This document shows, piece by piece, positions 10,501 through 18,900 of a DNA stretch of 27,107 nucleotides (its first letter is position 1; each line of letters opens with the position of its first letter). The stretch comes from Phallusia fumigata. Taxonomy: Eukaryota > Chordata > Ascidiacea > Phlebobranchia > Ascidiidae. The notes beneath the pieces were generated by a model. The model was not told where the DNA came from. It did no database searches and was given only the letters and a program-made list of their open reading frames with translations. The position numbers and the translations under genes are program-made. The stretch spans positions 1 through 27,107 of the forward strand of contig QXVZ01012233.1 of assembly GCA_008931825.1 (NCBI GenBank), read 5' to 3'.

Positions 10501-13000
10501 ATAATGTACATAATTCAAGTTACTGGCGACCGTCAGTACAATAAAGTCTGTGATGCGGCCTGCAAAAGCGAAAAGGTTGTGGCAGGCCAATAAGACGATG
10601 AAAACTACAAGAAAATCTAAAAAACTAACACTGTCAACCAAAGCATTACCTTGTATGGTAATAAACCGATATTTTGGCAGAAAAACACGGGCTGGTGGCA
10701 AACTACGTGGCGCAGTCTTATTGGTCAATTACGCATCAGCTTTAATTCTGCTGAACCTGTTTCTCATTGCGAGTCAATTCGACGTAGTGAAGAATTCTGC
10801 CGAATCCTGCACCGCGATAGCAGTCATTATTCACTTCTCACTCCTTGCAACGTTTGGTTGGATGCTCGTCGAAGGGGCCATCTTTTTCTTGGCGGTAGTC
10901 CTTGTAAGTATTTGGATTAAATAAGTCTTTTAGAAGTTAATGCACAAAATGTAAAAACACATTTATGTGATTCATTTTTAATTGGATAGGTTAGGTTGTT
11001 GTACCAGTTTACTCTTTTACTCCAGTTTGCGTTACTCCAGTAAGGGTGACAATAGCAACCGAAACATACTTATTTTTGCGCTGTTTTGAATTGTCATAGT
11101 TTCCTTTAGCACTATATTAGATTATACGTAGTTCACCATAGTTCAGTTTGACCTGTTACATTTTCTTCACAAACGACTAAGGCTTTAAAAATACCTACTT
11201 ACTAAGTTGTGAGAAAATTTTGTTTGTTTAAAGGTACTTATTTTTTTCGTTGGTGGTACTTGTTTAACAAAGTCAAAAACTTAAGGTTTAGTTTCGACAC
11301 CAGATTTATGAAGTTTATTTTAAAACTTATGTACCATAAAGGATCGTTCCTCCAAAACAATTTATGGCTTTTGTTTTTAGCCAATCTTTACCCACAACCA
11401 TCTCACCAACAGAATCGTTTTCATCACTGCTGTCATGGTTGGCTGGCTCTGTCCTGCTGTGATTGTTTCCGGGTCGATAGGGTCAAATCCACAGCGGTAC
11501 AGACGTTCGGACAACCAGTAGGTGCTCTACATATTACACACCTTATCATTGTCCTGGCCAATTTGACTAATTCTTTACAGGTGTTGGATAGTTCCAAAGG
11601 ACATTCCTTATTTGGTGATTGCCCCTACTGCTGTTGCCATGGCAATAAATCTTATAGTCTACGTTGTCGTTGTGGCAAAAATGACTTGTTTTAAGTCGGT
11701 GGAAAGAAAGGTAAAAGCATTTTTGAAAATTTTAAAAATCAAAAATAAGTTGCTTTTTTAAATAGCGGCGAAAAAACACTTAAATTTGTGAAAACAGGCT
11801 AAGCGGCTCCTTCATTAAATGACTACAAAGACAATATAGCCATGACAATACTAATTTACTACTTTGCAGAATCAGACATCTTTGAAGAACTTGGGTTTTT
11901 CTGTTTGTCTCCTTGTGACACTTGGTATCACTTGGGTTTTCGGTTTTGCTCTTAGTGGAATCAACTTGGGTTCTGCATCTGCACTGGCTTACATCTTTAC
12001 AGTTGCCAATTCACTGCAGGGTAATGTACACACCAGAATTGTATGTATTTGAATACGTAGGATCATGGCTCGTTAAGAAAAAAAGTATGCATTTAGGCAC
12101 TGTTATTAGCAGAAATTCATTTCCTGACATTTTTTTGTTAAATGCAATTTTAAACAAGGCATAATGCCTAATTAGGACCGCCAAGATGGCCAAGTGATTA
12201 GCCGACTGCCTTGTGCTCGGAAAGTGGTTCCAATCCTGTTCTGTGTTTCCCTAAGCAAGAAACTTTAGCAGCATTGCTTTGACACTGTGGAACCCGATAG
12301 GTTAACCCAAACTGAAGTCACCAAATTAAATAATCTAAAAAAGAAATAAAAATGATCCAACGGAACTGCAATGAGGCAGGTAGCCCGACGGTGCACTCAT
12401 TATGAGCATAACGCGTTTAGGCGTTGAACCCCCTTCGACGTTAAAAAGAAAAAACAAACCGACCTTACAACCATTCACGTGCGACAGAATCTTTTCATCA
12501 CATTAAGTTGGCAGACTCAAAGCCGTGTAAACATTCACTGCCGTTGGGTCGAGTTCACAGGGTCTAGATTTTTTGTCTTGCCACTTACTGCTGCAGGTGA
12601 AAGCTTGTAAAGCTGGTTTGGAGAGTCGCGTCCCAAAAGCAAACAAGCGATAATTTGACGATGTTTTTTCAAAGGTATTTTCCTGTTTCTTGTGTTTGTG
12701 ATACGAAACAAAGAAACACGAAGAGAAGTCAACAAGGAATTGCCTGGCGCGATCCACCTTCCAACAGTATTCAGGTAAATATATTTTCAGCAGCAAACTG
12801 GATTTTCCAGATGTCGGGTTATCTCTAAAACCCTGGCTGATGTCTCGAAGCCTGACGTTGATAATAATACACTTCGTGTTTTTGCACAACAGTCCGAAAC
12901 AAAGCGGGATATACCACGTGACGAGTACGTCATCAGCGACTACGTCAAACACAGCAAAGGCTCCCACCCAGGGCCCAAAGGAGAATGCGAGACCCAGTAA
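1431..13000 (+). CDS. Adhesion G-protein-coupled receptor, 16 exons, 903 aa
   Basis: Exons: 1431-1512, 1799-2206, 3480-3950, 4429-4496, 4829-4905, 5426-5538, 5850-5981, 6394-6557, 9310-9456, 10060-10178, 10681-10903, 11381-11517, 11581-11710, 11870-12020, 12675-12774, 12811-13000. All junctions are GT-AG, phases agree throughout, and the total of 2712 nt is a whole number of codons ending in TAA. Layout: signal peptide (1-21), two related Cys/Trp-rich modules (28-320), a helical linker (321-368), GAIN region (about 369-535), GPS (515-551, cleavage expected between L547 and T548), seven membrane helices (569-820) and a cytoplasmic tail. The family's conserved TM3 cysteine (C637, before the I-I-H-F and W-M-L-V-E-G motifs) and ECL2 Cys-Trp pair (C715-W716) are present. 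Known for the family: the receptor self-cleaves in the GAIN domain and the new N-terminus acts as a tethered agonist. The ligand and the orthologue are not recognised. The weakest points are the last intron (36 nt) and possible undetected exons in the large introns. Confidence 0.88.
1799..3950 (+). CDS. GPCR exons 2-3: two related Cys/Trp-rich ectodomain modules
   Basis: Exons 1799-2206 and 3480-3950 are both class 1-1 (phase 1 at each end), the arrangement seen in shuffled or duplicated extracellular modules. They align with each other over their second halves: Y-Y-W-F-G then W-I-W-E-D then N-Y-C-V-L-Q-L-D-F and a final A-I-C-E in the first; A-V-W-V-K then W-T-W-M-S then N-C-S-V-L-L-D-L and I-G-L-C-V in the second. 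This W-x-G / W-x-W / C-V-x-L / I-C-E order resembles a degenerate C-type-lectin-like domain. The first halves are less alike, and several N-glycosylation sequons (N-E-T, N-G-T, N-S-S, N-C-S) fit an extracellular location. That these exons belong to the gene is well supported by phase and splice sites; the lectin-like assignment is tentative and could be another Cys-rich fold. Confidence 0.6.
2207..3479 (+). other. GPCR intron 2 with a short tandem repeat and an orphan open frame
   Basis: About 2240-2320 holds three degenerate copies of a GCTTAAAGGATTTTAAACAA-like unit. An open frame at 2488-2823 (see separate entry) has no clear place in the receptor. The 2935-3020 stretch is GC-richer than its surroundings and looks repeat-derived. 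About 3290-3400 contains short inverted motifs around GCTGAGACCCTTAGCGG. Confidence 0.4.
2488..2823 (+). other. Unassigned open frame inside GPCR intron 2
   Basis: About 110 codons are open from a TTG to TAA at 2821-2823; an in-frame ATG occurs at 2509. The sequence includes H-C-Y-K-R-C-V-H-W-T-Q-S-G-I-C and then a Val/Ile-rich stretch. CACACAG just upstream could be an acceptor read in phase 1, but the likely donors (after CAA or GTA before GTAAGC near 2673-2678) leave phase 0, so it cannot be a simple cassette exon between exons 2 and 3. It could be a relic of a third module, a transposon remnant or chance. Family not recognised. Confidence 0.2.
4005..4155 (+). repeat. Direct repeat pair of about 37 bp
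   Basis: The stretch at about 4005-4041 (CATGCCATTGTGGTGCATTA...) recurs at about 4117-4155 (CATGTCATTGCGGTGCACTG...), with TTGCTNTGTTTATA following in both. It lies in intron 3 of the GPCR. Origin unknown. Confidence 0.5.
5129..5377. mobile_element. Foldback MITE with 62-bp inverted arms
   Basis: Positions 5129-5190 and 5316-5377 are inverted copies of each other with about nine differences; the outer ends read TGAGCTACAGACAGTGCACA and, on the other strand, TGAGCTGCAGACAGTGCACA. The loop between them is about 125 bp. No clear target duplication is seen. It lies in intron 5 of the GPCR and ends only 48 bp before the next exon, so it may overlap the branch-point region. Superfamily not determined. 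Confidence 0.75.
6394..9456 (+). CDS. GPCR exons 8-9: end of GAIN domain and GPS autoproteolysis motif
   Basis: Exon 6394-6557 ends A-V-T-L-R-F-A-I-T, the late GAIN strand pattern. After a 2.75-kb intron, exon 9310-9456 starts in phase 0 and carries the GPS: S-C-A-F-W-N at 514-519, G-W-S-R-E-G at 524-529, then N-C-S-S-S-H-L-T-N-F-A at 541-551. The catalytic His-Leu-Thr triad is intact, so cleavage before T548 is expected. The downstream peptide T-N-F-A-T-L-F has the usual form of the tethered agonist. The intron after residue 554 falls inside or just after that peptide. The donor is TTT|GTAAGT. Confidence 0.9.
6558..9309 (+). other. Large GPCR intron 8 (2.75 kb), repeat-rich
   Basis: No exon is supported here: exons 8 and 9 join in phase 0 without one. 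About 6985-7340 is unusually CpG-rich with repeated GTACCG words and a GGGTACATGTACCC palindrome. About 7395-7430 is A-rich with AAATAAATAAATAAAC. About 8750-9000 is another CpG-rich patch with TTGGTATTTCC and GGAAATACCA in inverted order. These look like old transposon material, but no element ends could be fixed. Confidence 0.4.
9521..9728. mobile_element. hAT-type MITE in GPCR intron 9
   Basis: Element 9529-9720 (192 bp) begins CAGTTGTTCCCAAC and ends with the reverse complement of CAGTGGTTACCAAC (12 of 14 match). The flanking octamers CGGTAAAA and CGTTAGAA agree at 6 of 8 positions, compatible with a decayed target duplication. The termini resemble those of the MITE at 1052-1257, so the two may share a family. 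Confidence 0.65.
10060..12774 (+). CDS. GPCR exons 10-15: seven-transmembrane region (class B2)
   Basis: TM1 lies in 10060-10178 (D-Y-V-T-I-V-G-C-C-I-S-L-L-G-L). TM2 and TM3 lie in 10681-10903 (C637 then A-V-I-I-H-F-S-L-L-A and W-M-L-V-E-G). TM4 is in 11381-11517 (V-M-V-G-W-L-C-P-A-V-I-V). ECL2 (Q-C-W) and TM5 are in 11581-11710, and TM6 with most of TM7 in 11870-12020 (L-G-I-T-W-V-F-G-F; I-F-T-V-A-N-S-L-Q-G). The end of TM7 and helix 8 are in 12675-12774 (I-F-L-F-L-V-F-V-I-R-N-K-E-T-R-R-E-V). The W-V-F-G and S-L-Q-G motifs are typical of adhesion receptors. All six exons keep one frame across their junctions. Confidence 0.93.
10179..10680 (+). other. GPCR intron 10
   Basis: A TTTTAG followed by GTGCGAGAAAAG near 10460 looks like an acceptor and is in the right phase, but the frame stops after about 30 codons and does not resemble a receptor loop. 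The acceptor TTTTGGCAG at 10680 leads directly into TM2 and is preferred. Nothing else is seen. Confidence 0.5.
10904..11380 (+). other. GPCR intron 11, no feature
   Basis: AT-rich sequence between the GTAAGT donor after TM3 and the TTGTTTTTAG acceptor before TM4. No repeat or exon was recognised. Confidence 0.5.
12177..12355 (+). repeat. tRNA-derived SINE-like element
   Basis: TGGCCAAGTGATTAGCCG matches a tRNA-Ser/Leu-like A box and GTGGTTCCAATCC a B box about 40 bp later; the sequence runs to an A-rich tail (AAAAAAGAAATAAAAATG). A second B-box-like word, GGCGTTGAACCCCC, occurs at about 12421, followed by another A-rich run, so two elements may be stacked. No cloverleaf with a clean acceptor stem was found, so it is not called as a tRNA gene. 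It lies in GPCR intron 14. Confidence 0.5.
12775..12810 (+). other. Candidate 36-nt intron of the GPCR gene
   Basis: It starts GTAAAT, ends TTTTCCAG and contains a second TTTTCAG. Removing it joins phase 2 to phase 2 and restores a 63-codon open tail. Left in, it gives an early TAA. It is shorter than introns usually are in animals. Confidence 0.5.
12811..13000 (+). CDS. GPCR exon 16: cytoplasmic tail and stop codon
   Basis: Entered in phase 2 from the donor at 12774, this exon gives 63 codons of hydrophilic sequence including R-D-E-Y-V-I-S-D-Y-V-K-H-S-K-G and ends E-C-E-T-Q then TAA at 12998-13000. A second frame of the same stretch is also open to about 13027, but it needs phase 1 and reads as an Ile- and Ser/Thr-rich sequence unlike a receptor tail, so it was not used. 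The preceding intron (12775-12810) would be only 36 nt. If it is retained, a TAA two codons past the donor ends the protein soon after helix 8. Confidence 0.6.
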
Positions 13001-13567
13001 ACGTTGTCGTCTTACCAATTACTTCTAACTTTTGGATTATAGCCATTGCTATTACCTGCATAAAGAAACCAGACGATTTTGTCTGAGTTATGGGTTTTTG
13101 TATGATGTGTTTCAAATGTCCAAAAATATGTGTGAAAAAATGAAACCATTTAGTCGTTTTATACAGTCTATCCACTTGCAGGCCAGCATGACTGCCCGTC
13201 ATCAATCTTTTGAATTGCAGCCACAACTACCTAGTTTATTTAAACTTTTCTAATCAACTCGGTGCATCAGGTAAATACAAAATGGCAAGATTACCGAAGC
13301 TACAGAGTTGAATTTTCAGTCAACTAGTATCTAGCGCTCCGCTTCTCAAATTGGTCGCTGCATTTAACTAATCCCAAGTAACATGTCAGTACAGTGGAAG
13401 TAAAACGTTTAGTGGTAACTTCATGACTTCTTTCATTTTATCGGAGCTGGGTAAAATAACGCCTAAATGCGTTTTGCTATCGAGCTACCTGCCACATGGC
13501 AGTTCGGTTGAATCATTTTCTTTTAATGTGGACTTGAATTTGAGACATTTTGTGGGGTTTCACTAGG
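13001..13567 (+). other. GPCR 3' flank, no gene seen
   Basis: The region after the GPCR stop should hold its 3' UTR. No AATAAA was found close by; the nearest plus-strand AATAAA noted is at about 14108. Short open frames exist on both strands without splice or family support. Confidence 0.35.
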
Positions 13568-13955
13568 TTGGAGCCAGAGTTGGATCAATTACAATTAGTA
13601 ATTAAGCTGAATGTAACTAATTACTATTTTTGGTGTATTTGTAATTCAATTATTTTGAGTTTGTGTAATTGTAATTTGCTCACATTTTTACCTACTTACT
13701 TCTTTATTAATTACTTTTTTTTTGCAAAATACCTTTGCTACCAATTTGATGCAGCATTTTGGAAGCATGGCTATACATTTTAGAAACGTCGACTTGGTTG
13801 TTGTGTAAAAAAACAGTGTGTTGAAATCGAAAATTTTGTGACATATAATTGTAATTGATATTTTAAGGACAGAGTAATTGTAATGTAATTCCAAAATTAG
13901 ACAGAATAATTGTAATTTAACTAAAATCGTGTAATTGATCCAACTCTGGTTGGAG
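13568..13955. mobile_element. MITE with 20-bp perfect inverted termini and 6-bp duplication
   Basis: Element 13574-13949 (376 bp) opens CCAGAGTTGGATCAATTACA and closes with its exact reverse complement. TTGGAG flanks it on both sides (13568-13573, 13950-13955). Inside are many GTAATTGTAAT-like words and no transposase. A 6-bp duplication does not match the hAT rule of 8; the superfamily is undetermined. Confidence 0.8.
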
Positions 13956-14402
13956 CAAAGCTTAAGTTTGTTGCTCAAAGAAATACAAGCAACCGAAACA
14001 GGACCAATTTACGTGCGCGCTAACCACTCGGTCTCTGGACGTGATTGAATGCCACCGAATTTCTGAGAACACAAAGCTCTGTCCGTGAAAGATTCCTACT
14101 GGCAAATAATAAAGCTGATTTTAGAACTTCTGTGCGACTGTTCGGTATTGGGTTTCACTGGAACAGGAACCACATTAGTATAAACCACAGCTCAGTTTCT
14201 TCTCAACAAACTGGATGAAACGCACTTGGAACATTTCCACAAACAAATTTGGCGACTATAGGCAGGTACACCCGCCAGGTGTAGAGGATTAAAACAAGCA
14301 AAAAAATATTTTGTACACTCAAGTGTTAAGTAAAGTAGGTCAGTTGTTAAAAAAACAATATCACTAGATGAGAGGTCTGCAAACCCAGACACACATGCCA
14401 CG

Positions 14403-14638
14403 ATGATTTACGAGTTTATATTTCAATACGTTTTTAGTCAACCTAAGTGACCTGTTTGATTTTTGTCGTTAAGTGCAGTGCAACTGCAGCAGCGAGCTAC
14501 AGAGATCATGTGTAAACCAGAATTTACAGATTCAACTTAGAAACATAAAGTAGCGACATCATTAACATGGCACAGCCATTACATTTTTGACATAATTTAT
14601 AAACTGGCACGCTGCGTTCAAAAGGTTGCTGACCCCTG
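14403..14638. mobile_element. Truncated hAT-like element, 3' end
   Basis: It ends GGTTGCTGACCCCTG, on the other strand CAGGGGTCAGCAACC, a hAT-type terminus. The segment 14547-14610 matches, in inverted orientation, about 27001-27066 near the right edge (for example 21 of 25 bases between 14547-14571 and 27042-27066). The block GATTTACGAGTT ... AGCAGCGAGCTACA at 14406-14503 also recurs near 26839-26891. The left end and a target duplication were not found. Confidence 0.5.
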
Positions 14639-14806
14639 GGTTAGATCAATGTAGCTTTTTCAAGATTTCAACCACAGGGTATTTGAAACTGGCGCTTTTC
14701 AACTTGGTTGCGAACGTCTGGGAAGCCCCGTCTAATTCCAGCGACACGCAGCATCTAGTATCCGACTTGGTATCATGAAAAAACAAAAATCACACATTTA
14801 AAGGCA

Positions 14807-15920
14807 TTAGTCGGTTTCAGCATAAGAACTACTGCCATCTGATTGTTTCCCAATATCATCAGTTTCACTTTCACTGTCGGAATCATCGGTTTTTGGAACA
14901 TCCGGGGTTCGTTCCCGCAACCTTCGCGTTACCTCTGGCGATGCCAATTGACTGAGACCCAGTGGTGGTTTTCTGTTTGGTAAGTAGGCTTTAGATTGAA
15001 CAATCGACCATGTAAAGCCGATGGAGGGTTATGTCTAGTGCTTGTATGTCAAAATCAGGAAACAAAAGTTATTTCCGAATTGAGAGAAAGACAAAACCAG
15101 TTGCATTGACAGTATTATCAGCTTGGGATATTTTCAAAAGTGACTTAAGTTAGGTTAGGTCCTTAAGTCCAACATTGACTCAAGTTAAGTGGATTTTTCT
15201 GACATTACGCATTGAAGGCAAATCCTCTTCTGGTAGCGATTTCAGATAAGTAAATGTTTATTCTTGACAGAAGCTTGAGTGAATACTTTTTGCAGGCAAT
15301 GAACTTAATTCCAGTAAAATCCCTAAAAAACTAATACTCGAGATAAGTTAATTGCCAATGGTGATAAGACAAACTTGTGTCATATTTTTATGGTGACTTA
15401 AGTCAATTCCATGGCAATAAATGCAATTTTTTGTTGTCAGAGATAATTTGCCTGCATCACAGATGGCATATAACAAAACTTGGAAAAATTGTTTTAAGGA
15501 CGAAACTTAAAACAATGATATTGGTGTTACTGACTTACATTGGTTTGATCGTGACAGTTGGAACAACAGGCTCTTTCCTTGGGGTAACATTTGGACCTAA
15601 CACAGAAACAACAAAAATGTTGCGGACAAATCAAATATGGCTTTGGTTTCAGGGATTCCTTGAACCAAAGAGTACTTACATGCATCATTATAATGTATTA
15701 ATCAGTTGAAGAGCAGAAGTGGTTGTAATGTTCAGGTTTAGTCACCCAATATTATTTATCATTTTTTATCAAAAATCCAAGTTACATACTTCCAGTTTTT
15801 GCAAATTTCCCCCCAAGCCTCAGTCTCTTTTCATTGATCATTGAAGCTTGCATCTTACGAAGAACAAAATCGGGAAGTTTAAAAAACTGAAGCTCCTCTG
15901 AAAGTGTTCCGGGACTGTCC
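14807..15920 (-). CDS. dnttip1: dnttip1 last two exons: C-terminal helix and acidic tail
   Basis: Exon 15920-15790 reads E-E-L-Q-F-F-K-L-P-D-F-V-L-R-K-M, aligning with the L-K-L-E-E-L-K-S-F-V-L-P-S-W-M segment remembered from vertebrates. It leaves in phase 1 at the GTATGT donor and enters 14988-14807 at the CTAAAG acceptor, giving G-T-Y-L-P-N-R-K-P-P-L-G-L. The tail holds D-D-S-D-S-E-S-E-T-D-D and ends Y-A-E-T-D. The tail after the helix is longer than in vertebrates. Confidence 0.78.
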
Positions 15921-18900
15921 CTACAATGAATTATGTTTGATGATGTGACCAACCAGGACTTTAGAAAATCGCTTGAAAGCAGAAGACTTTTACATGTTAC
16001 ACAAAGCAATGAGCAATGCACCATGTCAGTCAAGGTGCCTTGGTTTAGTAGAAGTCGACTGTTGCATGCTGAAAGTTGCCATGACGAACAAAGGGATATG
16101 CTAATANACTTACGTCACACTTTTTAACTTTCAAATTTCAGTGGCACACCTTAACCTGCGTTTAGCGCAGCAAGGACAGCCTTTTGAAGATTAAATTTTT
16201 CTACTGTGACAATATAAAACAACATAACTGCACATTGGGCAGTCTAACTACAAATTCAATTAATGAATTGTCCATTTGTTGTATAGCGTTCAAACGGGCC
16301 TAGAAAAAAATATTTTTGTTTCCTAAAAAAATATGCTAATGTAAACACTGCGGCACACCTAGCAACGTCTCGCGGCACACCAGTTACAGAGCACTGTAAT
16401 AGAACATTGCATGCTGGGACAGTGGGACAAAATAAGGTACATTTGTTCATTCTTTGTGTTCATGTTTACCTTGAACAAATCAGGATGCTTCATGTAGATT
16501 CTACCCCTAGTTGCACCAAGACCCAGAGCTCTAAAACGTATTTATCGTGTTTAAATCACATTTTAAACTGACAACCAAAGCATTTCATTTTACATTACAT
16601 GATTTTACACAACATTACACTAAAATAAGATCACCTCACATATAGTTTTCAACACAAAATACATGCTACAATGTGCATAAGAAGGAAAGAGTTTTTAACA
16701 TTTAAAAAAACTTCCTTCAAACAAATATTTTAACAATAATTTTGTTCAAAAACTTTTACCTATTTGCTTTTGTTCCCATTACAAATTCAGTTTCAGTTGT
16801 AAGCCTTGCTGGATCCCACTGTATAAATACAAACAATTATTGTACACAAGTGTAGTGTTTGCATTACAGATTGTCTGCAGTAAATGTTCGTTACCGATTC
16901 CTCAATCTTTTTCCGTACTGCATCTTTAGGATTTCTATGTGGACTTCCATAACCTCTCTGACCAGGAATGGGTGTTGTGTTTCTGGGTCGTTTCTGTAAA
17001 GTAGATTTTGACAAAAGCTCTGTTTAACACTAAAACATTGAAATAGCACTGTTAGCTGATATAGAACACTAGCAAAACATCCATTGAAAAGAAACAAAGT
17101 TTCAACTAGAGAGGTGGCTTCTCCATATTTTCATTCCACTTACACTACCACCCCAAAATTATGTTTTCCACATGTACCATTTCCTTTATTACATGAATAT
17201 ATATTAAATACCCGTATTACATTGGTGCCTTAATTCCCTTGGCATTTTAAAACATGATTGTTTCTGCAAGCATACACATATGGGCCCCCACAAATATACA
17301 ATTTCTGAATAGTAGCAATGTTTTTGAATATGATCAGTTTAGAAATCAGTTTCAAAAATTTACACAAAAAGTAAAGATTTCCATTTATAATCTAACTAAA
17401 TCATTTCTTACATCATGTCAATCTAAACCACCCACAAGCATGATTTAAACCCCCACAGCCACAATAACCAACAGTTTAACCTGCAGTGACCTTTGGTCTA
17501 GCTGCAGCAAACCACACAAAAAACTTTACAACGGGTGAACTGGGGTAAAAAGTTGTCAGTGCACTATTTCAGATACCCATCTATCATGTGAAAAAAATGG
17601 AACAACACTTCCTTGATCGAAACGTTAAAAAGAAAACAGAAAAAGAAATAAAGAAAAAACAAAAACAAAGTAAAAACAGTGTATGTCCCTTTTGTGAAAG
17701 GGGACCCGTAATTACCTTTGGAACAGGACTTAGTGATCGTCTAGAAAGCATGTCACGGCTCTCAGCTTTGAGTCTCTATAAAAAAATGTATGTACTTTGA
17801 ATCAGATTTCTTTAACAACATATAATAAATGTTAACATTTGAGTGGTGCTAATAAATGTAACAACAAGATAAAACAAAATCATTATTGGCAAATCAGGTC
17901 ATGACAACACATGACTAATTTTGACAGTAGAACAATTGTTGCCACATGTAATTAATTCCCCAAAAAGGTTGTTTTGGAAATCATGGAATCAGGCTGAACA
18001 CAGAAATATCCTTAGAGGTTGTTGGATACAAATTCCTAATTTTATCTAAAAACTAACAATGCATATTTCTACTACATAAACATACTCTTTCCCAGGGTAA
18101 ATCAGGACTGGCAGCTCTTCGTTTTCCTGTCATTAGGTGACTGTGTATTGGAGGTCTAAAGGAGAGAATAGAACCTGAAGAAACATCAAGTCATAGCATC
18201 TGATTTAAAATGTATGGCAAGTTAATAGTAACTAAGCAGTCGTTAATCAGCATATTTAATATGACTGATCACATACCTTTGGTTGTACTTGTTTTTTGTG
18301 TCACAATTCCAGCAGGCTGCTTTTTTTCTTTGGTTTCTTTTGGGACAAAAAGGGATTTCGCACTGTCAAGTGCCATTTGACAAGCTCGTGATACCTGAAA
18401 AAAGTCAATTTTGTTAACTTACAGTGTGTTTATTACTGTTAAAATTGAAAAATAACTACATTACCATTCCTTCGACATCTACATGTACATGAGCAGACTT
18501 GAATGGTTCCCTTGCCATATTGGCCTTGGCATTTTCTGCAGCTTCACGAAACACCTGCATAAAAATATTTATTATATTTCAACCTTTGGTACTACAACAA
18601 ACATACTAGCAGACTTACTGTAATGTATTTCTGAAACATCTCTACGATATCACAATTGATTGTTGGTTGCAAAACCTGCTGAAGAAGGTCCATTGATGAT
18701 GCAACATTTGCTCTGCATGCAGGTGATGCTCCAATATGTCCATGTTTTACCCGGATGTTGTGTGGTTGCTCCAAATGATAAATGCTATATGGTTGCTACA
18801 AATAAAATGCAAATTTCATAATTTGTTTTTTGCAGTTAAGTTGAGTTAAGTATATTTTGCTTGGTGAAAGAAGTCATAGCGACACAATTGCACTAAAACA

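Noticed and set aside
10460-10552. Possible GPCR exon after the TTTTAG near 10459, in correct phase
   Set aside because: It runs into a stop after about 30 codons, lacks receptor-like sequence and has no suitable donor; the acceptor at 10680 leads straight into TM2.
12177-12250. tRNA gene
   Set aside because: A- and B-box-like words are present, but no paired acceptor stem or anticodon arm could be drawn, and an A-rich tail follows as in a SINE.
12811-13027. Alternative frame reading an Ile-rich then Ser/Thr-rich tail
   Set aside because: It needs phase 1 entry, but exon 15 ends in phase 2, and the sequence does not resemble the end of TM7, which is already supplied by 12675-12774.
15933-16127. 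Plus-strand open frame across the dnttip1 gap
   Set aside because: It contains the ambiguous base, has no recognised family and overlaps transposon-like sequence.
17588-17800. Lys-rich plus-strand open frame
   Set aside because: Its composition follows an A-rich run, and the opposite strand carries a well-phased dnttip1 exon at 17716-17775.
18086-18155. Shorter version of dnttip1 exon 5 beginning at CTCCTTTAG
   Set aside because: It demands phase 2 from an exon that ends in phase 1; the acceptor TTCTTCAG (exon end 18174) matches and keeps the frame open.
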